Source of the DNA: Cryphonectria parasitica EP155
Taxonomy: Eukaryota > Ascomycota > Sordariomycetes > Diaporthales > Cryphonectriaceae
DNA: 64,000 nucleotides
Reading direction: 5' to 3'
Assembly (NCBI RefSeq): GCF_011745365.1
Contig: NW_024468910.1
Span: 1,392,068-1,456,067 of the forward strand
Position 1 is the first letter of the stretch; the number at the start of each line of letters is the position of its first letter. Below are positions 57,450 to 64,000 of the stretch, piece by piece. The notes below the pieces were generated by a model, which was given only the letters and a program-made list of their open reading frames with translations, did not search any database and was not told the origin of the DNA. A program made the translations under genes and the position numbers.

Positions 57450-60019
57450 TAAGCATGTTTATTTAGAATCTGAGCAATCAGATATGAATTCTTCTATTTA
57501 TAAGAGATCTTAGTATTGTATAAGTAGCTTATTTTCCGAATATAGTTATAAATAAGCATAAGATTTCTAATATTCAGTTGAGATTTTCGTATCAGATTCT
57601 GTATTTAACTTTTAGCTGTAATCTTTTGATAATATATCTGAATAGCTTTAATTGCTTTCTATATATTATTTTCCTTAGCTGCAATTATTCTTAATTGCAT
57701 TTCAAATGCTTTCTGAAGGGATTAGTCTTCGGTTTATGTAAGAACTCTCTATATTAGGATTTCAGTTTCAATTGGAATAAGCAGCTTTTAACCGAAAATC
57801 AAATAGAAGAAGCTATATCCATGCAACTAGCGGATTGTAGTTCTTTCAGCAAAGAGTGTAAGTTTCAAATACTGCTTTTATCTTCAGGATTAAGCATTAG
57901 CTAGCTTAGTAAGAGTACTTGCTAAGAAAAGATAATTAGCTTCTACTTGTTCTTAAGTATGGAAATTGTAACTGAAAATCTGAATAAGCAGGATCTCAAA
58001 AGCTCTGATAGTCTTAGCTATTTCAGCCTTATTTTCTGATTTTCTGTTAACAGTGATTTTGAGAGAGCATTTGAATATAAGAATAATTTCTTTCAAAATA
58101 AACTTTCTTATTTCTGCAGCTATAGCTTTCTTGAAAAATCTTGCAAGTATATAGCTAGTTAAATCACAGCAAGCCTCTGCAAGATATCTGTAATTGCTAT
58201 TCTTAGCTATATATTGAATATTGATGCTGATTCTTGTAAAGGATTAACTTAAAAGGATTGGGATTACTTCTTTCTTTCATATCTTTGGATTGAACTTTAC
58301 ATACTTCTTGCAATCCAAAATAGTATTAGCTATATTTGTTCAGAGATCTCTTTAATAATAGAGTTGCTTGATATAAGCTACTATAGAATCTCAGCTTTAA
58401 TATTCAAACTTAGCATAATATTCTCTAATAATTCAGCAATGAAGATCAGGATTATTTACTATTCATCAGCATAGGAGTTTCGTATCAGTACAGTGCTACA
58501 GAGCCTGATTAAGTACTTGATGCTTTAATGCTTTCATTATGAAGTTCTTGCAATTCCTCTTGAAGAGTTTTGATAGAATAATCCTATAGCATAAGAACTC
58601 TGCATACTGTTTCAACTATTCCGTTCACTGAAGAGTTGGATTTAGCAGTAATACTAGATCAGCTCTATCTAAGTTTATGCTATTAAGCTGAGCATTATAC
58701 TAGTTCTCAATATTATTATTTTTATTTTTCTTAAATAGCATTAAGTATAAAGATTGAGAAAAAGCATTAGCTATAGAATTCTTTGATTCGGGAATATATT
58801 TAATAATAAAGTTGAATATCTTGATTACTGCTACTTATCTATTCAGGAAAGCACTAGATATATTGTTTATTCCTTTATTGAATTGATTTATCAGAATGCG
58901 AGTATTAGTTTTCAGAATAAAATAGCAACTATAGAGATGCTGCTAAAGAAACTATAGAGCACAGAGAATAGCGCAATACTTCCTCTTAGTAGCATTATAT
59001 TTCTGTATTGCAACTATTCAGATTCCGCTAACGAAATATGCTAGCTTTTGTTTATTCTTTACTACTTACATCAGTACAGCATTTCAGCTTAACAGGCTTG
59101 CATCTATTATAAGAATAATCTTTCCAGCATTAGTGCTATAATTAATTGAAATAATAACTGAACAAGATATAAGTATTCAGATAAGTATAATAACAGCTTC
59201 TTTCTATTCCTTCTCCCATCTTTATATAGTATCTTTCTTGAGAAGATTGTAGAGTAGTTAAGCAATAATTGCAAAGTTTTAAATTCAAGCTGCATAATAG
59301 ATAATCAGTTTAATAAAGAAGCGAATATTCTTGATATTCTTATATTCTATTCAAGCTAAAAGCTTTTCTATTTTTCTATTCTAAAGTTATTATTTGCTGA
59401 AACTGATAATATAATCAACTATATTAACTTTTACTCAGTACTATTCTAATTTAAATGCTAAGATTATAGCTTTAGCTAGCTCTGTATTTATAAGAATCTT
59501 ATTAAGATTTCCGATATACTTAGCAATATATCTATGCATTCCGAGAAGGCTTGGAATCTCTTCATCTTTATAGATTGTTATAAAACTATAAACAGGAATG
59601 TTATTGAGAAAAAGCTGGTATATATAAAGAATAAGATTATACAGAAATCTAACTATTATTCTCATAAACTGAGCAACAGAGTTAATAGCACTCTGGAATA
59701 AAGTATACATTCTGAATAAGCTTAAGAGCATTGAAAAGATTATTATATCCCTGCTATTAGGATGCAGTTGCACTTGATTGTATTCAGAAAAGAAGTTGAG
59801 CAGTAAAAGAATCTTGTATATAGCGAACTTCTTCAAGAATTCATCTGAAGCAGGCAGCATGAAAGCATTCTTGAAGCTGTACTTATTATACTTTTGAGCA
59901 TTATTAATCAAGCATAAGCTATTATTCTTTTTGATAATAAGAAACTAGTTATTTCTATATAATATATAGCTTTTCTTAATAATCTCTCGCTTGATACATT
60001 GTTTCAGAAGCTTTATCAG
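57450..60019 (-). pseudogene. G2-b integrase, RNase H and RT (truncated)
   Basis: The open piece 59911-59441 is the best RT segment of the family: INNAQKYNKYSFKNAFMLP, NQVQLHPNSRD, NSVAQFMRIIVRFLYNLI and the box LFLNNIPVY, where FLDD is expected. The end region GMHRYIAKYIGNLNKIL is typical of this Gypsy RT type. RNase H lies at about 59300-58760 (LAYFVSGI, ATKRKYCAIL, SAFLNR, YIPESKNSIANAFS). Integrase spans about 58720-57450. G1-f cuts RT at 60020. Confidence 0.85.
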
Positions 60020-60473
60020 TGTAATGAGCACTGCAGCAATCCGAAGATTCCTAAGTACATGAAGGGGTTTATGCTAACAAGAGCGATGTCAAAGTGTCAA
60101 GTCCTTAAATACGGAACCGTACAAGTCCTGATAAGCGATGCAAGTGTTCACTGCCTTTGGAGCTATCAGAGTAGAGAGTAATCTGATACTTAGATTAACA
60201 ACTGAAGAGCTATGTACTGAATCTATCTAATGGTAATGAACGTTTGCTTATATATCCAGCTCTTCAGTATGGCTCGATGGGATCGCTGGCGAGCTTAGCG
60301 ATCCAAAGTGTGAAGCTCGTTGGGATCGCTAGCGAGCCCAGCGATCCTTTCTCCTTTATAACCCTAACTCTGAATTATATAATCAATATTTCATCAGAAC
60401 GTTGGATTCTTAATACCTAGTTCTTATTACTTGTAACTTATTTTGTAATCTGCATATTGAATAGATTATAACA
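60020..60473 (-). repeat. G1-f 3' LTR (454 bp, U3 type III, cassette doubled)
   Basis: Standard borders. Plus TATATAA near 60374. Polypurine tract at 60474-60486 (minus AGAAGAGAGATGA). Confidence 0.92.
60280..60347. promoter_or_regulatory. Type III U3 cassette, two 25-bp inverted repeats
   Basis: GGATCGCT-N9-AGCGATCC at 60280-60304 and again at 60323-60347, both perfect. G1-b has only one. Confidence 0.55.
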
Positions 60474-60564
60474 TCATCTCTCTTCTATTAGTCGTTATTC
60501 TTAACAATCTTCTATAAGTATTCTAGCAAGTTTCTATATTCATAATCTTGCTTTTCTAATCGAG

Positions 60565-61191
60565 ATGTTGAATAGAATTAATAAAGTTGTAAAACTGAAA
60601 TCTTCGAATCCTTATTTCGATAAGAAGAGATAGAAAGATTTCCTTCTTCAATCCATTCTCTCAAACGGTTTCAACATGCATCCCTGTTCTTATTGCAACA
60701 GCTGGAGCCTGCAATCGTGTATTGTTTCTCTTTATGATTTGTTCCGTTGCTCGGAGTACGTTTCCCAGAATCGCGCTAAGTGCAACGTTCTGAAGCTGAT
60801 GAATGCTGCTAAACTTCTTCTTATCTCTATTCAACATTGAAAGTTGGAGAATGAGATAGAAGAGTTGGAGTTAAAGTTGCTTTGATTGCGTTAACAAAAG
60901 AAGATATAGCATAAAAGGATGTCTCAAGCTATTTGTTGAAGCTTTACAAATCTCGAAGAGCTTGAGAAAGAGGAGGCTGAGGAAGCTGAAGCTGAGAGGG
61001 TGCGTATTGCTGCTGAAGTGCAGGCTGTAGTAGCTGAGGAATCTGCTGTTATAGCTAAGGATTCTTCTTTTGAGAGTTTTGATTGGAATTCTGTGGATTT
61101 GGGGAATTCCGTGGTTAACTGGTCGGGTTTTCTGGAGAATGAGATCTCCGAAGCTCCTGAATCTCGGTTCGGGATAGAGCAGTTATCTTAA
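60565..61191 (+). pseudogene. Antisense Zn-cluster/coiled-coil gene, allele alpha (G1-f)
   Basis: 209 codons, colinear with the G1-b gene. The Cys cluster is better kept: HPCSYCNSWSLQSC, nine residues, RCSEYVSQNRAKCNV, giving C-x2-C-x7-C-x9-C-x2-(Y)-x7-C with one Cys to Tyr. Coiled coil NEIEELELKLL, then NLEELEKEEAEEAEAERVRI and an uninterrupted C-terminal frame from 61000. TAA at 61189-61191 overlaps the pol stop (complement of 61188-61190). Confidence 0.75.
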
Positions 61192-64000
61192 GTGCTGGTT
61201 TTCTTTTCCCAATATTCAGCTACTCTCTTCTGAGCGTTTTTAACGTTTTCCTGTAATTCTCATGAATTTTCGCTTGCTGAGTAGCCTTTTTACTTAATGA
61301 GGTATTTCCTTGTGTTATCTGTGCTTCTGTGCTTGAGAATCTTTTCCACCTTATACTCTGATTTATTATTTTCTACTTCTGCTGTATTGTTCGTTAGTAT
61401 TTTCTATGCTGCTAGCTCCAGCAGTAAGATATGGAAAACCGAGTATATTCTTATTCCATGAGATAATACTAACTCGTAGTTAACCGAGGAGATTTGTTAT
61501 AAGATTTTGAATAATTCCAACTTCTTATAATTGAGTTTGTTGCTAGATTTAATTGTTTTAATATTTTTCCGAAATAGATAGATTTTATCTTCCTTCTATA
61601 GAATTGGTTTCTCAATTCTTTTGGAGTTTGCATACTATATTATCCATTTCTGAATGAATTGTAATTCTGATTAGAATTCTTTCTGAATTTTCTTAATCTT
61701 CTTAACTCTTTTATCTGCAGCTTCTGCATCTGCTTTTAGCAGTACTTTATAATAAGCTGTTGAATTATATTTATAAAGTATGAAGAATAGTAACTTCTTT
61801 ATTATGCTTGTATCTGCATTATTATAAGCAAACTATATAAGAAGCAATAAATTAATCTAGTTATTCTATTCTTGATTAATATAGTATTAAAGATATTATT
61901 CAATGATTTGATTCATTCTTTCTGTTTATTTATCTATTTGCAGGTAGAATGCTGTGAATATTCTATAATATATTCCAAGCTATTTTATAAGCGAAGTTTA
62001 AAACTTTGAATTAAATTTTCTATTTCTATTAGAGATTACTTCTTCTGATATGCTATGATTAGCAATGATTATTCTAAGGAATGCATATGCGAGTTTCTCT
62101 GCTATACTGCTTTTCTTATAAAGGAGAAAGTAAGTATACTTGCTTAGTTTGCAAATCATTACTAGAATGCTATTGTATTGCATTTTAGTTAAGAGTTTTC
62201 ATAAGAGAAGTAGCTTAGTAATAAAGTTTAGACTGATGAATTGCTAAACAGTTGTAAATATTAGTAAGAAATGCAGTAATCTATAAAGCTTATATCTTTC
62301 TACTTTATTCTTCTTGCAGCTATTATATTATTATAGAATGTTCTTAATTCTTTTTCTAAGATTTAATGGATTTCAGTATCTTTTGATGCATTTGTAAGTT
62401 GCTCTGATTTTCTGATATCTATATACTGGTGCGCTATATATATTCTTGATATAATTGTTCTATTCATTTGGAGTTATTAATTCTGGATTCTTCTCTGAGA
62501 GTTCAATTCTGAAAGCAGTATTCAGCTCTCTATATATATTAATGAGATTTTCTGATTTATTTTGAGCAAAGATGTTCTATATATCCAAGGAATCTGCATC
62601 TCGATAGTCTGATCTTTTGCTGAGAGCATCTGCTTATTCGTTTTCTGAGCTTTTGCAGTGCATAATTCTGAAATTAAATTATAAGAGGAATTCTGCTTAT
62701 CTAATTTGTTATTTATTCAAAATCTTGGTTGTTATAAATGTAATCAGATTCTTATGATCCGAGTGAACTATAATTGAGTGCTGTGCGCTAATAAGGTAGT
62801 ATTGCTATTCCTCGAAGGCTTTTACTATTGCTATGAGCTTCTGATTAGAGATTCTGTAGTTGATTTCTGAGCTATTTAACTTCTTCGAAAAGTTGCTTAC
62901 AATCCTTAGATATTCTTAGTTATCTCGCTAATCAAGTTGTTCCCTGAGTATATATTCTGATGCATTAGTTTCTATTTCAAATGGTTTATAAAGGTTTGCT
63001 TTATACAGAATTGATTCTGAGGTAATGTATTTAATAATCTTATTGAAAGCTTCCTGTTCCTTGAAGATTCATTCGAAAAGCTGCTCCTTTTTGGTAAGAC
63101 TTGTAAGAGAATATACAATCCAGCTGTAATTCTTGATGAACTGCTTGTAGAAGTTAATATATTCGAGAAAAGACTTAATATTTCTAATGTTTTTAGGAAT
63201 TGATCAATTTCTGATAGCTTCTATCTTATTTTTCTATAGCTTAATGCATTCTAGCTTGATTGTGAATCTGAAGTAGTTAACTTTCTGTATATGAAAGTAA
63301 TTCTTTGCTAGTTCTATAAGAAGCTTCGTATCTTAAAGTATTTGCAATACTGTTTTCATATATTTTTTGTATTCTTCCAGTATTCAAGAATAAATAAGAA
63401 TATTATCGAGATATGCAATAATAAACTGATTCAGATGCTTATATAGAATATAATTAATCATTTTCTGAAATGAAGCTGGGATATTTGTTAAATCAAAGAG
63501 CATAACTAGATATTCGTAGTATTTATAGCATATTCTGAAAGCAGTTTTCCATTCTTCTTCTTTCTTTACTCTGATTAGATTGTAAGCTTCTTTTAAGTTT
63601 AGAATTATAAATTACTATGCTTCTTGCAATCTATCTTATAATTCTTTAATAAGTAGCAGCGAATATTAGTTCTTAATTATAATATTATTAAATTACTTAT
63701 AATTAATATATAGCTTAAGCTTGCTATTCTTCTTGAGTATAAATAGAATAGGATATTCTGCTGAGGATTGCAATAGTTATATATATTCCTTCTTGAGATT
63801 CTTATTAAGATACTCTCTAAGTGCTTCTAGCTATATCTTGTTTAATCCGTAGATAAGGAAGAATTTGAGCTGTTTCCCTTCTTGTAGCAGAATCTCGTGA
63901 TTATATGAGCTATATTCTAGCAATCCTGTATCCAATTCTTTCTGAAATAGTTTCTTGAACTTGTAATATTCTCGTAGTATGCTTGCAAGTATTAGTTCTG
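61188..64000 (-). pseudogene. pol: G1-f pol (chromodomain to RT)
   Basis: Chromodomain about 61400-61220, integrase about 62600-61420 (62183-61998: NSILVMICKLSKYTYF; first Asp is Asn), RNase H about 63090-62610, RT about 63860-63100 with a YLDN box near 63405. Frames are broken throughout. Confidence 0.88.

Larger units (their letters stand above)
60020..64000 (-). mobile_element. G1-f: G1 chromovirus, 3' part, runs off the window
   Basis: Inserted into the RT of G2-b (left flank ATCAG, 60015-60019). Has the 3' LTR, polypurine tract, antisense gene and pol back to the RT lead-in; gag and the 5' LTR lie outside. Confidence 0.9.

Noticed and set aside
1..64000. Host genes, tRNA or rRNA genes
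   Set aside because: I looked for non-repetitive coding frames and RNA genes and saw none; every segment aligns with another repeat in the window or lies inside an LTR-bounded element.

Overview
All 64 kb is transposable-element DNA; I found no ordinary host gene. The broken reading frames, spliceosomal introns, chromodomain-bearing Ty3/Gypsy elements and pervasive one-directional transitions (stops where CAA, CAG, CGA or TGG are expected, TpA excess) point to a filamentous ascomycete (Pezizomycotina) with repeat-induced point mutation (RIP). The species cannot be named from this.

Layout. Two Ty3/Gypsy families dominate. G1 is a chromovirus of about 7.4 kb with LTRs of about 410-460 bp. Copies: G1-a 1-4623 (left part outside the window), G1-b 8915-12330 (truncated), G1-c 28815-36232, G1-d 38713-46438, G1-e 48838-56293, G1-f 60020-64000 (runs off), all on the minus strand. 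There is an older disrupted minus copy, G1-h (12641-13252, 25573-28814, 36233-37392), and a plus-strand fragment, G1-x (4624-6119, 8654-8914). G2 is a long Gypsy family (12.3 kb, 325-bp LTRs): G2-a 13253-25572 is complete, and G2-b starts at 37393 and is split by G1-d, G1-e and G1-f. A 2.5-kb non-autonomous LTR element, N1 (6120-8648), is packed with tandem repeats; a solo N1 LTR lies at 12991-13203. A 310-bp repeat, S310, occurs twice. Target-site duplications (TSDs) prove the nesting: AATAC for N1, TAATG for the solo LTR, TTTAG for G1-c, ATATA for G1-d, ACTAA for G1-e, ATATG for S310, and (A)GTAT for G2-a.

How the parts work. G1 encodes gag (with a CCHC knuckle), protease, RT, RNase H, integrase and chromodomain on the minus strand. 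Every G1 copy whose 3' end is visible also carries a gene of about 200 codons on the opposite strand, between the 3' LTR and the chromodomain, with its stop codon overlapping the pol stop. It encodes a Zn2Cys6-like cysteine cluster plus a coiled coil; one allele has a 52-nt intron. There are three allele types, and each goes with its own U3 cassette of GGAT...ATCC inverted repeats. That cassette lies between a sense TATA box and an antisense TATA box. I infer an element-encoded, lineage-specific DNA-binding regulator with cognate operators. G2 also carries a spliced antisense gene, of unknown function.
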